A DNA stretch of 64,000 nucleotides, taken from positions 218,223 through 282,222 of the forward strand of contig CABJAP010000005.1 of NCBI GenBank assembly GCA_902363595.1, written 5' to 3'. A model generated the notes under the pieces. The model was not told where the DNA came from, searched no databases, and was given only the letters and a program-made list of their open reading frames with translations. Source of the DNA: Clostridia bacterium. Its GTDB lineage: Bacteria; Bacillota; Clostridia; Peptostreptococcales; Anaerovoracaceae. The first letter of the stretch is position 1; each line of letters opens with the position of its first letter. Made by a program: the position numbers and the translations under genes. Shown here one piece after another: positions 33,810-42,822 of this stretch.

Positions 33810-35867
33810 ATGAACCTGATAAAAAAGCATAAAATCGTTTTTCTGATTCTAGCAGTAATTTTGGCGATGGCAGCAGTCCTGCTGGCATATAAGCTGGCAG
33901 TTCTGAAAAGTCCGGAGAAGATCATAAAACAATATATGGCTTGCATTGAAGAGCAGGACTACGAAGGCATGTACGAAATGCTGGACCAGGAGAGCCAGGA
34001 CAAAGTCACAAAAAAAGCCTTCATTACCCGAAATCAAAATATATATGAAGGCATCGGGGCAAAGAACATCGAAATCACCATCATTGAAGGACAGGAAAAA
34101 AAGGACGCGGTCCAATATAAGACCGTGATGGATTCTTCTGCGGGAAAGATTCGTTTCCCCAATGAAGCGGTTGTACATAAAGAACAGGGAAGATACCGCA
34201 TCACATGGAACGACGGCCTGATTTTTCCCCAGCTTGGCAGCGAAGATAAAGTAAGGGTTCAGGCAGAGAAAGCCGACCGAGGGACTATTTACGACCGAAG
34301 CGGAAATGTACTGGCCGGCAAAGGGACCGTAGCCGCAGTGGGTTTGATCCCTGGGAAAATGAGCAAAGACAAAACGGCTGACCTGGAAAAAATGGCAGGC
34401 CTTTTGGACATGGCGCCGGCGGATATTGAAAAGAAGCTCAATGCAAAATGGGTTAAGCCTGATCTGCTGGTACCGATCAAAAAACTGAAAAAAATCAACG
34501 AAGCATCGTCCAGCACGGTGGATTTGGAAAATGCGCGCATACAAGAAGAACTGCTCAAGATTCCCGGCGTGACCATCGGCGATGAGGAGAGCCGGGTTTA
34601 CCCGCTGGGTGAAAAGACCGCCCATCTGATCGGCTATGTTCAGGGAATCAGCGCCGAAGAGCTGGAAAGCCGCAAGGACCAGGGCTACGACCAATACAGC
34701 GTAATCGGCAAGAGCGGCCTTGAAAGACTGTATGAAAAGCGGCTTCACGGCCAGGACGGAGAACGGATCGCCATCTATAACAAGAATGGCAGTGAAAAAG
34801 CAGTGGTGGGCCAGCGGCCCAAGAAAGACGGCGAGGATATAAAGCTGACCATCGACTCCAGGCTTCAGGCCCAGCTTTACGATACTTATCAAGCGGATAA
34901 AAGCTGCTCCGTGGTGCTCAATCCCAAGAGCGGCGAGGTGATGGCCCTGGTCAGCACCCCGTCATACGACAGCAACGATTTTGTAGTGGGCATGTCAGAA
35001 AAACGCTGGAAGCAGCTCAATGAAGATCCGAATACGCCCATGTACAATCGATATAAACAGATTTGGAGTCCGGGATCGGCGCTGAAGCCTGTCGTGGGAG
35101 CCATCGGCGTGGGGACGGGCAAATTGGACCCCAATGGAGATTTGGGACACAGCGGCAAGAGCTGGCAGAAAGACAGCTCCTGGGGCGGATATAAGGTGAC
35201 GACCCTTCATGAATACAGCGGGCCTGCCAACCTGGAAAACGCACTCATCTATTCGGATAACATATATTTTGCCAAAGCAGCTTTGAAGATTGGAGCCGAT
35301 ACGTTGACCAAACAACTAGCGCAGGCAGGGTTCGGACAGGAGATTCCCTTTGCGCTGGACATGACACCTTCCCAGTACAGCAACGATCAGAAACCCATTG
35401 AGGATGAGATTCAGCTGGCGGACAGCGGCTACGGTCAAGGACAGGTGCTGGTCAACCCCCTCCATCTGGCATCCATGTACTCAGCCTTCTCCAACCAGGG
35501 CAGCATGATAAAGCCCCATCTGGAGCAGAAGGAGGAGACCGCTTACTGGATTGAAAACGCCTTTGACAGCAAGGCAGCAGATCTGATTCAGCAGGACCTG
35601 GAAAAGGTGATCAGCGATCCAAACGGCACCGGGCACGGCGCTCAGCTTTCAAAGATAAAACTGGCGGGCAAGACCGGGACCGCAGAGATCAAAGCGTCAA
35701 AAGAGGATACCTCTGGAACGGAGCTGGGATGGTTCTGCGTCTTTTCGCCGGATAAAACCAAAGACAATTCCCTTCTGATGGTAACCATGGTGGAGGATGT
35801 GAAGGACAGAGGCGGAAGCGGCTACGTGGTACAAAAGAGCAAAGATATTCTGGAGAAATTCTTCTAA
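33810..35867 (+). CDS. MecA-like penicillin-binding protein (transpeptidase)
   Basis: A membrane-anchored class B penicillin-binding protein of 685 residues that cross-links peptidoglycan. One N-terminal membrane helix (VFLILAVILAMAAVLLAYKL) is followed by an NTF2-like MecA_N domain (SPEKIIKQYMACIEEQDYEGMYEML), a dimerisation domain starting DRGTIYDRSGNVLAGKG, and the transpeptidase. The transpeptidase carries SxxK as GSALKP near residue 421, SDN near 480 and KTGTAE near 620. The MecA_N domain and BlaI-type operators in its promoter point to an inducible, low-affinity enzyme under the BlaR1/BlaI pair encoded 5 kb to the right. Resistance itself is inferred, not shown. Confidence 0.92.
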   Translation: MNLIKKHKIVFLILAVILAMAAVLLAYKLAVLKSPEKIIKQYMACIEEQDYEGMYEMLDQESQDKVTKKAFITRNQNIYEGIGAKNIEITIIEGQEKKDAVQYKTVMDSSAGKIRFPNEAVVHKEQGRYRITWNDGLIFPQLGSEDKVRVQAEKADRGTIYDRSGNVLAGKGTVAAVGLIPGKMSKDKTADLEKMAGLLDMAPADIEKKLNAKWVKPDLLVPIKKLKKINEASSSTVDLENARIQEELLKIPGVTIGDEESRVYPLGEKTAHLIGYVQGISAEELESRKDQGYDQYSVIGKSGLERLYEKRLHGQDGERIAIYNKNGSEKAVVGQRPKKDGEDIKLTIDSRLQAQLYDTYQADKSCSVVLNPKSGEVMALVSTPSYDSNDFVVGMSEKRWKQLNEDPNTPMYNRYKQIWSPGSALKPVVGAIGVGTGKLDPNGDLGHSGKSWQKDSSWGGYKVTTLHEYSGPANLENALIYSDNIYFAKAALKIGADTLTKQLAQAGFGQEIPFALDMTPSQYSNDQKPIEDEIQLADSGYGQGQVLVNPLHLASMYSAFSNQGSMIKPHLEQKEETAYWIENAFDSKAADLIQQDLEKVISDPNGTGHGAQLSKIKLAGKTGTAEIKASKEDTSGTELGWFCVFSPDKTKDNSLLMVTMVEDVKDRGGSGYVVQKSKDILEKFF

Positions 35868-35888
35868 TAATCGTCAGGAGGTGCGGCT

Positions 35889-37292
35889 ATGGGAGGTCTC
35901 AGCTGGATCAGCGATGAATGGATCAAGTTCTTTGAAGTCAGTTATGATGGAATCATTATCGCTGACGGAGAGGGACGCATCGTATATATCAATCCGGCCA
36001 GCGAACGTTTGGAAGAGGTGGATAAAGACTATATTGTAGGCAGGCTGGCCCGAGACTTGGAGGAAGAAGGAATTTATGAAGTCTCTGTAACAGTAAAAAC
36101 TCTCAGAGAGAGAAAACCAGTCAGCCTCATGCAGTATAAAGGCGGCAAACAGCTGGTAATTACGGGCATACCCATCTTCGAGGATGAAGAAATCAAATGG
36201 GTTTACATCAATGAGCGAGATGTTACGGAGCTGAACAAGATTAAACGTGACAGCGAGGAAGTGAAAGCCATCGCTGAAAAATACAAGCGGCAGCTGGAAG
36301 AACTGCAGGTTCGGGAAGAGGCAAAATCAGAAATGATTGCAGGAAGCAAGGCTATGGAAAAGACGGCTGCACTGCTGGAACGAATCGCACCTACAGATAT
36401 TCTGGTTCTGATCGAAGGGGAATCGGGTACGGGAAAAGACGTCCATGCGAGATGGATTCACAGACATAGCCTGAGAAAGGAAAAGCCCTTTGTAAAGATC
36501 GACTGCGGCGCCTTGTCGGAAACCTTGCTGGAGTCCGAGCTTTTCGGATATACGAAGGGTGCATTTACTGGCGCCAGTACAACTGGCAAAAAAGGTCTTG
36601 TGGAGGCGGCCGACGGCGGTACGCTGTTTCTGGATGAGATTGGAGAAGTGCCTCTGGGACTGCAAGTCAAGCTGCTGCGGCTGATTCAAGACAAAGTATT
36701 CGTCCCGGTGGGCAGTGTGGAAGAAAAAACGGTGGATATTCGTATTATCGCCGCTACCAATCGCAATTTGAAAGAGATGATCGAAGAAGGGACCTTTCGC
36801 GAGGATTTGTATTATCGGCTGAATGTGGTGCCGGTCAAACTGCCGCCCTTGCGGGAACGGAAAGAAGATCTCTTTTACCTGATCGAATACTTTCTTCAAA
36901 AATATAATAAAAAATACGGATTTCACAAGAAAATACAAAACAAGGCTATCAGCAGACTCTGTGATTACAACTGGCCGGGCAATATCCGGGAGCTGTCCAA
37001 CGTGATGGAGCGTTTGCTGGTAGTTGTACCGAAAGCTGCCATCGATGCCGGCGATGTGGAAACGGTCATCGGCTGCCGGGGCGAAGAAGTAATACGGACA
37101 GATGATGATGAAGAAAAGTGCTATGATGAGGCTTTCGGGGAGTTTGAACATTATTACCTGAAACGTATGATCCAAGTCTGTAAAACCAATGGAGAGCTGG
37201 CGCAAAAAACCGGACTTTCTGCCAGTACCCTCAAAAGAAAACTGAGAAAATATGGGCTCAGGGCGAAAGATAGGACCAAAAATGAGCCATAG
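35889..37292 (+). CDS. PAS-domain sigma-54-dependent activator (regulator 1)
   Basis: An enhancer-binding protein for RNA polymerase with sigma-54. Residues 10-120 are a PAS sensor ([27 protein letters not shown]). A coiled linker follows, then the AAA+ domain with Walker A GESGTGKD near residue 177, GAFTGA near 223 and Walker [11 protein letters not shown] Fis-type helix-turn-helix ([22 protein letters not shown]) ends the protein. AGGAGGTG precedes the ATG. No receiver domain is present, so a ligand bound by PAS is the likely signal. The operon downstream has a perfect -24/-12 promoter, and GGNCCAAAAAT repeats overlap this gene's stop codon. Confidence 0.93.
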   Translation: MGGLSWISDEWIKFFEVSYDGIIIADGEGRIVYINPASERLEEVDKDYIVGRLARDLEEEGIYEVSVTVKTLRERKPVSLMQYKGGKQLVITGIPIFEDEEIKWVYINERDVTELNKIKRDSEEVKAIAEKYKRQLEELQVREEAKSEMIAGSKAMEKTAALLERIAPTDILVLIEGESGTGKDVHARWIHRHSLRKEKPFVKIDCGALSETLLESELFGYTKGAFTGASTTGKKGLVEAADGGTLFLDEIGEVPLGLQVKLLRLIQDKVFVPVGSVEEKTVDIRIIAATNRNLKEMIEEGTFREDLYYRLNVVPVKLPPLRERKEDLFYLIEYFLQKYNKKYGFHKKIQNKAISRLCDYNWPGNIRELSNVMERLLVVVPKAAIDAGDVETVIGCRGEEVIRTDDDEEKCYDEAFGEFEHYYLKRMIQVCKTNGELAQKTGLSASTLKRKLRKYGLRAKDRTKNEP

Positions 37293-37315
37293 GGCCAAAA
37301 ATGGACCAAAAATAA
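37273..37315 (+). repeat. Triple GGNCCAAAAAT repeat, possible enhancer sites for regulator 1
   Basis: GGACCAAAAATGA (37273), GGGCCAAAAATGG (37292) and GGACCAAAAATAA (37303) overlap the end of the regulator gene. They end 134 bp before the -24 box at 37449, a normal distance for sigma-54 enhancers. The spacing (19 and 11 bp) is irregular. Confidence 0.5.
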
Positions 37316-37362
37316 AGAAAGGCTGACGCCCTGTAGTTTACAGAAAAAACTGAAAATGCCGC

Positions 37363-37395
37363 AAAAAAGAGGACCAATTCTGGCCCTCTTTTTTT
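37363..37395 (+). terminator. Terminator after regulator 1
   Basis: AAAAAAGAGG pairs with CCTCTTTTTT, with an inner CCA/TGG and one mismatch, followed by more T. It stands between the putative enhancer sites and the -24/-12 promoter. Confidence 0.85.
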
Positions 37396-37448
37396 GAGCG
37401 TTACCTCCAGGTAAGATAAAAACGTTGAAATTTCAGGGATTGTTTCGT

Positions 37449-37464
37449 TGGCACGGGAATTGCA
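37449..37464 (+). promoter_or_regulatory. Sigma-54 (-24/-12) promoter of the M20-BCCT operon
   Basis: TGGCAC-GGGAA-TTGCA matches the sigma-54 consensus fully, with GG and GC ten bases apart. It is 45 bp before the ATG of the amidohydrolase. Confidence 0.93.
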
Positions 37465-37508
37465 TTTATCAAGAGTAACGCAACATCGATTTGAAAGGAG
37501 ATAAGAGC

Positions 37509-39095
37509 ATGATCGAGAAAAACAAACAATTTGTAATGGATTGGATCAAAGAGAGAAAGGATACCTTTTCAGAATGGCATTCGGAGATTTGGAATTATGG
37601 TGAGACTGCTTTTCGCGAATACCGGTCGGCTAAATGGTATGCGGAGCTTTTACGAAAAGAAGGATTTGAGGTGGAAGAGGGAAGCGGAGGCATGCCCACC
37701 GCATTCTGCGCAGCCTGGGATAACGGCGAAGGACCGGTCATCGGCGGCTATGCCGAATACGACGGAATACCGGGAAACTGCCAGGCCGCGGATACCGTAA
37801 AACGGCCGCGAGATGGGCTGAGTCCTTATGCCGGCGGTCACACAGATCCCCATTCCGTACTGGGGATGAGCAGTCTGGGCGGATTTCTGGCAGCCAAAGC
37901 AGCCATGGAAGCCTTTCATATTCCAGGCAAGCTGAAATTCTTCGGCGAACCGGCGGAAAAGCTGCGGGCATCCAAGCCGATTCACGCGGCGGCAGGATAT
38001 TACGACGATCTGGATGCGGCCATCAGCTTCCATCCGTTCTATATGCTGCCTTTATGCAATACCACCAGATGGAACACCCATTGCGGCGTGGGATATGGAG
38101 TGATGTACACCTTCCGCTGCGATGAACCGGAAACTTGGATCTCTTCGCCGGATGATTCACCCATACCGGCGTCCCATTCGGCCACCAGATGTCCCGGCGC
38201 CACCGATGCGGTTCTGCAGATGTATACCATGTCCAAAATGTTCAAAGAGCACATGATATCCAACAATGTGGGCTGGTCCATGAACGAAACCATCACTACG
38301 CTGGGCCAGGCTACTGCAGATAATATTCCGGCACAGATCGGACAAATTCACTTCTTCATCCGCGTGCCGGACGTGGATATGGCGGAGACCGTGGTTCGCA
38401 TCCTGGATCAGAACGCCCAGGCGGCGGCTCTGGCCACCCACTGCACGTGGGAAAAAGATTGGATCGCCAAATCCAGGCCAGGTCTGCCCAATCATGTTAT
38501 GGCCGATCTGACTTACAAGAATTTGGAACTGGTCGGACCGCCGGCCTATAGCGAGGCTGCCAGGGAAAAGGCGAGGGAAATCCAAAAAAATCTGGGCTAT
38601 GAACCTATGGAAGATCCCTTTATCGACGAAATACAGAATTTGATTACGCCTCAAGAATGCGAAGAAAAATTGAGAAAAGTTCTGCCTGAATGGCAGGAGA
38701 ATTTCACTTCGGACGATTATACGGAATTCTGCTGGCACGCGCCGACCGTAAGGCTCTACATCGGCCGTCCGGCTCTAAAGCCGCCCCAGCCGGGAAAAGC
38801 TTATCCTGCATGGGTTATGAATGCCATGGGAGGAATTCCGGAATGCATCGATCCTACCTTTATGACTGCGTCCCAGACTATCGGCATGACTGTAGTCGAT
38901 CTTCTGACAAAGCCGGAAAAACTGGAAGCTGCTCAGGAAGAGTTCCGGCAGCGGACAGGCGGAGGCGTGGGAGGCAGCAAATGGATTCCGTGTTTATGTG
39001 ATTATAAGCCGCCGATTGATTTCAGATGGCCGGAGTATGTAACAACGCCGAGAGGAGAAAATCAGTGGTGGATTCCTGCAGAAGGAGATAAATAA
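37509..39095 (+). CDS. M20 family amidohydrolase (AbgB-like)
   Basis: A zinc-dependent peptidase-family enzyme that cleaves N-acyl amino acids or similar amides. 528 residues, the length of AbgB-type p-aminobenzoyl-glutamate hydrolases. Typical blocks: WNYGETAFREYRSAKWYAELLRKEGFEVE, IGGYAEYDGIPGNCQ, KLKFFGEPAEK, AISFHPFY and NTHCGVGYGVMYTF. AAAGGAG stands 7 nt before ATG 37509. It is co-transcribed with a BCCT transporter gene and driven by a sigma-54 promoter. The likely scheme is import of a zwitterionic amide by BCCT and its hydrolysis here; the substrate is unknown. Confidence 0.88.
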   Translation: MIEKNKQFVMDWIKERKDTFSEWHSEIWNYGETAFREYRSAKWYAELLRKEGFEVEEGSGGMPTAFCAAWDNGEGPVIGGYAEYDGIPGNCQAADTVKRPRDGLSPYAGGHTDPHSVLGMSSLGGFLAAKAAMEAFHIPGKLKFFGEPAEKLRASKPIHAAAGYYDDLDAAISFHPFYMLPLCNTTRWNTHCGVGYGVMYTFRCDEPETWISSPDDSPIPASHSATRCPGATDAVLQMYTMSKMFKEHMISNNVGWSMNETITTLGQATADNIPAQIGQIHFFIRVPDVDMAETVVRILDQNAQAAALATHCTWEKDWIAKSRPGLPNHVMADLTYKNLELVGPPAYSEAAREKAREIQKNLGYEPMEDPFIDEIQNLITPQECEEKLRKVLPEWQENFTSDDYTEFCWHAPTVRLYIGRPALKPPQPGKAYPAWVMNAMGGIPECIDPTFMTASQTIGMTVVDLLTKPEKLEAAQEEFRQRTGGGVGGSKWIPCLCDYKPPIDFRWPEYVTTPRGENQWWIPAEGDK

Positions 39096-39096
39096 A

Positions 39097-40620
39097 ATGA
39101 AGGAGAAAAATATCAACATTGAAGTTGTCGTAATCAGTGTGATCATCGTGGCCGCCATCGCGGCCTCGCTGATCTTTAACCCCCAGGGAAGCCTGAAGGC
39201 GATCGATTCTCTATTTGGCTTTGTTTCCAAAGCTTTCGGTACGCCGCTGCTTTGGTTTTCTCTGGCTGCCACAATACTTTGTGCTTATCTGGCTTTCAGT
39301 AAAACGGGCCGCATCAAGCTGGGGGACGATAATCCGGATTTTTCACTGTTCAGTTATATCGGTATGATGATTTGCGCCGGACTGGCTTCGGCCAGCATTT
39401 ATTTTTCGTTTATCGAATGGATTTACTTTTACTCCGCGCCTGCCCTGGGACTAGACCCCATGTCCACAGAAGCGGCTGAATGGGCGCCGGCCTACAGCTT
39501 CACCTATTGGGGCCTGATCAGCTGGCCGCCGTTTGTCCTGGCCGCACTGCCGGTAGCCATATCCTTTTATAAGAGAAAAAATTCCGGACTTAGATTCAGC
39601 GTGGTTTGTGAGGATTTGTTCGGTCTGAAAGAAAAATCGTTGATCGGCAAAATCATCGATATCCTCTTTGTCATTACCACTCTTGGCGGCATGAGTGTGA
39701 CCCTGGGACTGGGCGTTCCGCTGATCGCATCCTTTATATCGTTCATTTTCGGCGTTTCTGATTCCTTTGCCCTGCAAGTGATCATCGTGATCGTAATCGC
39801 TGTCATTTTCTCCCTCAGCTCCTATATTGGACTGGAAAAGGGAATGAAAAAAATCAGCGACTTTAATATCTACATTGCCATCGCCTTTGTGGTATTCCTT
39901 TTGATCGCCGGGCCGACGATTTTTATTCTCAAATATACGACCAACGGCGCAGCGCTTGCGGTACAGAATTATCTTCACATTCTATTTTGGACCGACCCTG
40001 TCAATAACGGCGGATTCTCAGAAGCCTGGATCATTTTCTATATCTGCTTTGCGGTTGCATACGCACCGCTGATGGCCTTGTTCATCACCAGAATATCTAA
40101 GGGCAGGACGATCCGGGAAGCCATTTTAAGCACAGTGCTGGGAGGCAGTATTGGCTGCATGGTTCTCTTCGGCATCAACGGCGGCTTCGGGATGAATATG
40201 CAGCTGAACGGAAAAGCGGATTTGGTATCCCTTTTGAACGACCAGGGTGTGGGAAGCACGGTTATAACCATACTCTCCCAGCTGCCTATACCAGAAGTGA
40301 TCAGCGCCAGCGTCTTTACTCTGATGCTGATCCTGTTTCTTGCCACGTCCCTGGATTCGGCCTCGTTTTCACTGGCTGCCGTGGTCACTACCAACCTGAA
40401 AGAAGGAGACAGCCCAAAACCGGCCTTCCGTCTGTTCTGGTGCGTGTTACTGGCATTGATCCCATTGGCGCTGATGTTTGCAGGCGCGCCGCTGTCAGCC
40501 ATACAGACGGTATGCCTGGCTACCGCCATCCCCTTTGCTTTCGTGATCATTCTCTTTGCCATCAAATCTTTAAAATGGTTTAAAGAGGAAGCCCGTCTGT
40601 TGGACCGAAAAGAGGACTAA
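39097..40620 (+). CDS. BCCT family transporter
   Basis: 507 residues with about twelve membrane helices in the BCCT pattern (betaine/carnitine/choline carriers). The region FYICFAVAYAPLMALFITRISKGRTIREAIL aligns with the BCCT signature helix. In classical members that helix has a Trp-rich box (YWAWWxxWxPFVG); here most of the Trp are lost, so a non-classical substrate is likely. The stop of the M20 gene is one base before its ATG. Its 3' end is 10 bp from the convergent blaR1 gene. Confidence 0.85.
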   Translation: MKEKNINIEVVVISVIIVAAIAASLIFNPQGSLKAIDSLFGFVSKAFGTPLLWFSLAATILCAYLAFSKTGRIKLGDDNPDFSLFSYIGMMICAGLASASIYFSFIEWIYFYSAPALGLDPMSTEAAEWAPAYSFTYWGLISWPPFVLAALPVAISFYKRKNSGLRFSVVCEDLFGLKEKSLIGKIIDILFVITTLGGMSVTLGLGVPLIASFISFIFGVSDSFALQVIIVIVIAVIFSLSSYIGLEKGMKKISDFNIYIAIAFVVFLLIAGPTIFILKYTTNGAALAVQNYLHILFWTDPVNNGGFSEAWIIFYICFAVAYAPLMALFITRISKGRTIREAILSTVLGGSIGCMVLFGINGGFGMNMQLNGKADLVSLLNDQGVGSTVITILSQLPIPEVISASVFTLMLILFLATSLDSASFSLAAVVTTNLKEGDSPKPAFRLFWCVLLALIPLALMFAGAPLSAIQTVCLATAIPFAFVIILFAIKSLKWFKEEARLLDRKED

Positions 40621-40630
40621 AACCGGCCGT

Positions 40631-42358
40631 TTATTTTCCCAGCAGCCCCTTATCCTGCAGGATCTGCCTGGTGATTTCCATGGCATGACTACCGGAAGCG
40701 CCGTCTTTCGCCTGAACGTTAGCTGCAAAGAAGTACGCGGTTTGTCCGCTGTCCAGCCAGCCGACGAACCAGCCGTTGACCAGGCGGCCATTCACGCTTC
40801 CGGTGCCGGTCTTACCAAAGACATTATCAGAGATGTGAAGGGCATTTTTGACGGCGGAAATATTCTGAGGATCAAAGTTCCATTTGTTTTCGTATAACGC
40901 TTGCAGCAGCTGGACTTGTTCCAAGGGCGAGACGGCGAGGGAGGCTTCCAGCCAGCTATCTTCAATGCCAGATGACAGATCTTCATTGCCATAGGAGATG
41001 GAGCTGATAAATTTCTGCAAGTTTTCCTTTCCGGCCATCCGGTCCAGCCGCTGGAAATACCAGTTTACGGAACTTTTCATGGCGCTGTCCAAAGTCTGAT
41101 CCCGATTCCATTCTTCAAAGGGGTAGTCCGTTCCGTCCCATTTCAATTCCGACCGATCTCTGGTGATAGCACCCGATTCCAGAGCCAGAAGACCGCTGTA
41201 GATCTTGTAAGTGGAGTCGGGAGATACCCGGGTGCGGGCAGCCTTTTCGTTATAAATCGTATACCGGTTATCAGATTGATCGAAGAGGACAAAAGAGCCT
41301 TCCATGTTCTGAAAATATGGGGATAAATCTTCGTGGGAAATGGGCAGCTTTTGGTCCGGATGGTAAGTCGAATCCGCCAATGCCCATACCGACGGAACAC
41401 AAAAGACCGTAAGACACAAAAATAGGCCAAGTAAAATACGGCTGATCCGCTTACCGGCTGCTGATTCCTGACGGTGATCTGCAATCTGCAGGATTCGGCG
41501 GCGAATACTGCCGCTGTCTGCCAATGCCAGGGCAGCGGGATGGCTTTTGTGGGCACAATTTAAGATGGCCCGCCCGTAGAGGACCGCCTCATGTTGTTCC
41601 AGCAGTTCCAAGACCAGGTCATCACAGGCCATTTCCCGGTCCAAGGCGATTCGCTGAAAGGACAGATGTACCATGGGGTTAAACCAAAAGACAGCCTTAA
41701 AACAAGTCACCAGCAGGTTGGTAAGGGGGTCCCGGTAACGGTGGTGGGCCAGTTCATGGAGCAGCACATATTTCAGTTCGCGGCAGCCATAATCATTGGG
41801 AAGCATGACATGAGGCCGTAAAATACCCAGTGCGGACGGAGTCCGGCATAACGGCGAACTGGAAAGCGTTACAGTACGCCTGATCCCCGCCTGTTTTTTG
41901 CACTCATAAAAAAGGGCCAGCTGGGAAGCATCCTGAACAGCAGCGGCAGAGTGTAAAAGCCTTCGACTGAGCCAGAGTTGGTAAACGATCTTACTGAACA
42001 TAAAAAGCGCGCCCGCTGCCCAAACAAGAAGCAGCAGCAGGATCAACATCTGCGGCACCCCTTGATGGATATCGACGGCCAAATCCCGGACCGTTTCCAT
42101 CCCGGAGGATGGTGCCACTGAAGGATCGATGCTGATCGAACCTGCAGCTGATGCAAGGCCGGTTCTTTGCGGCAGCAAATCCCCTGCGCTGAAGGGAAGA
42201 AACGGCGCCGTGCAGACGGCCGGCAGGACCAGCCAAAGTCGATATTGTCCCCGGGGTGAGAGCTGCTTGGAAAACAGGCGCTTTACCAGCAGAAGGGAGG
42301 CCAGCAGCAAGGCCAGGATTAAGGAATAGATCAATCCATAGAAGAACCATTCAGTCAT
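40631..42358 (-). CDS. blaR1: BlaR1/MecR1-type beta-lactam sensor and signal transducer
   Basis: Membrane zinc protease (M56) with an extracytoplasmic penicillin-sensing domain. Four N-terminal helices and the zinc motif HELAHHRYRDPL near residue 200 form the protease. The C-terminal class D-like sensor has SxxK as PDSTYK near residue 379 and FGKTGTGSVNGRLVNGWFVG near 512. On acylation the protease leads to BlaI removal. ATG 42376 is in frame, but ATG 42358 follows AAAGGG and overlaps blaI by 8 bp. It is co-transcribed with blaI; no beta-lactamase gene is next to it, and the MecA-like PBP gene 5 kb away has matching operators. Confidence 0.92.
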   Translation of the reverse strand: MTEWFFYGLIYSLILALLLASLLLVKRLFSKQLSPRGQYRLWLVLPAVCTAPFLPFSAGDLLPQRTGLASAAGSISIDPSVAPSSGMETVRDLAVDIHQGVPQMLILLLLLVWAAGALFMFSKIVYQLWLSRRLLHSAAAVQDASQLALFYECKKQAGIRRTVTLSSSPLCRTPSALGILRPHVMLPNDYGCRELKYVLLHELAHHRYRDPLTNLLVTCFKAVFWFNPMVHLSFQRIALDREMACDDLVLELLEQHEAVLYGRAILNCAHKSHPAALALADSGSIRRRILQIADHRQESAAGKRISRILLGLFLCLTVFCVPSVWALADSTYHPDQKLPISHEDLSPYFQNMEGSFVLFDQSDNRYTIYNEKAARTRVSPDSTYKIYSGLLALESGAITRDRSELKWDGTDYPFEEWNRDQTLDSAMKSSVNWYFQRLDRMAGKENLQKFISSISYGNEDLSSGIEDSWLEASLAVSPLEQVQLLQALYENKWNFDPQNISAVKNALHISDNVFGKTGTGSVNGRLVNGWFVGWLDSGQTAYFFAANVQAKDGASGSHAMEITRQILQDKGLLGK

Positions 42359-42734
42359 TGGGTTTTCCCTTTCCATCGAGGATCGCTTTCAGCTCTTCAA
42401 TTTCTGCTGGCGACAGCTGATCCTCTTTTACAAAATTGAGCACCATGGAATTGAGATCGCCTCCGTAAAACCGATCCAGAAATTTACGGCTGGCGCCGGC
42501 GCGGTATTCATCTTCCATGACCAGCGGTATGTAAATAAAAACACGGCCTTGTTTTTCATTGGACAAGGCTCCTTTTTTCACCAGACGCAGCAGCATGGTC
42601 TGGATTGTTTTCGGGCTCCAGCTGCTGACGGCCGCCAGCTTTTCTACCACCTGGCTGGTGCTGATGGGAGCGTGGGCCCATACCACTTTCATGACTTCGT
42701 ATTCCGCTTCGGAAATCTGAGGCAGTTTTTTCAT
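42351..42734 (-). CDS. blaI: BlaI/MecI family repressor
   Basis: 127 residues. The winged helix ISEAEYEVMKVVWAHAPISTSQVVEKLAAVSSWSPKTIQTMLLRLVKKGALSNEKQGR is typical of BlaI/MecI, followed by the C-terminal dimerisation helices. These repressors bind TACA-N2-TGTA dyads and are inactivated after BlaR1 signalling. ATG 42740 sits directly on the AAGGAG site, so ATG 42734 at 6 nt distance is preferred. A consensus promoter and operator precede it. Confidence 0.94.
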   Translation of the reverse strand: MKKLPQISEAEYEVMKVVWAHAPISTSQVVEKLAAVSSWSPKTIQTMLLRLVKKGALSNEKQGRVFIYIPLVMEDEYRAGASRKFLDRFYGGDLNSMVLNFVKEDQLSPAEIEELKAILDGKGKPND

Positions 42735-42750
42735 TGGCATCTCCTTTGAC

Positions 42751-42798
42751 TTACAAATGTAATATATAGATTATAGAAAAGAAAAAGGGGCCTGTCAA
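42751..42798 (-). promoter_or_regulatory. blaI-blaR1 promoter with BlaI operator
   Basis: On the minus strand TTGACA (42798-42793) and TATAAT (42775-42770) match consensus exactly with 17 bp between. The dyad TTACAAATGTAA at 42751-42762 lies just after the start site, so BlaI would repress its own operon. Confidence 0.92.
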
Positions 42799-42807
42799 GG
42801 GACTCTG

Positions 42808-42816
42808 TGGTATAAT
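42808..42816 (+). promoter_or_regulatory. Extended -10 promoter of the YfcE-type gene
   Basis: TGGTATAAT gives an extended -10 box. The expected start site is at 42823-42824, exactly on the ATG at 42823, which suggests a leaderless mRNA for the long form. Confidence 0.6.
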
Positions 42817-42822
42817 GCCAGT

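Noticed and set aside
33849..34892. A 347-codon minus-strand open frame
   Set aside because: Antisense to the MecA-like PBP gene, rich in Phe, His and Cys, no motif, no ribosome site.
36327..37298. Minus-strand open frames of 300 codons opposite both sigma-54 activators (also 60165-61076)
   Set aside because: Both lie opposite conserved AAA+ domains and resemble each other only because the sense genes are homologous.
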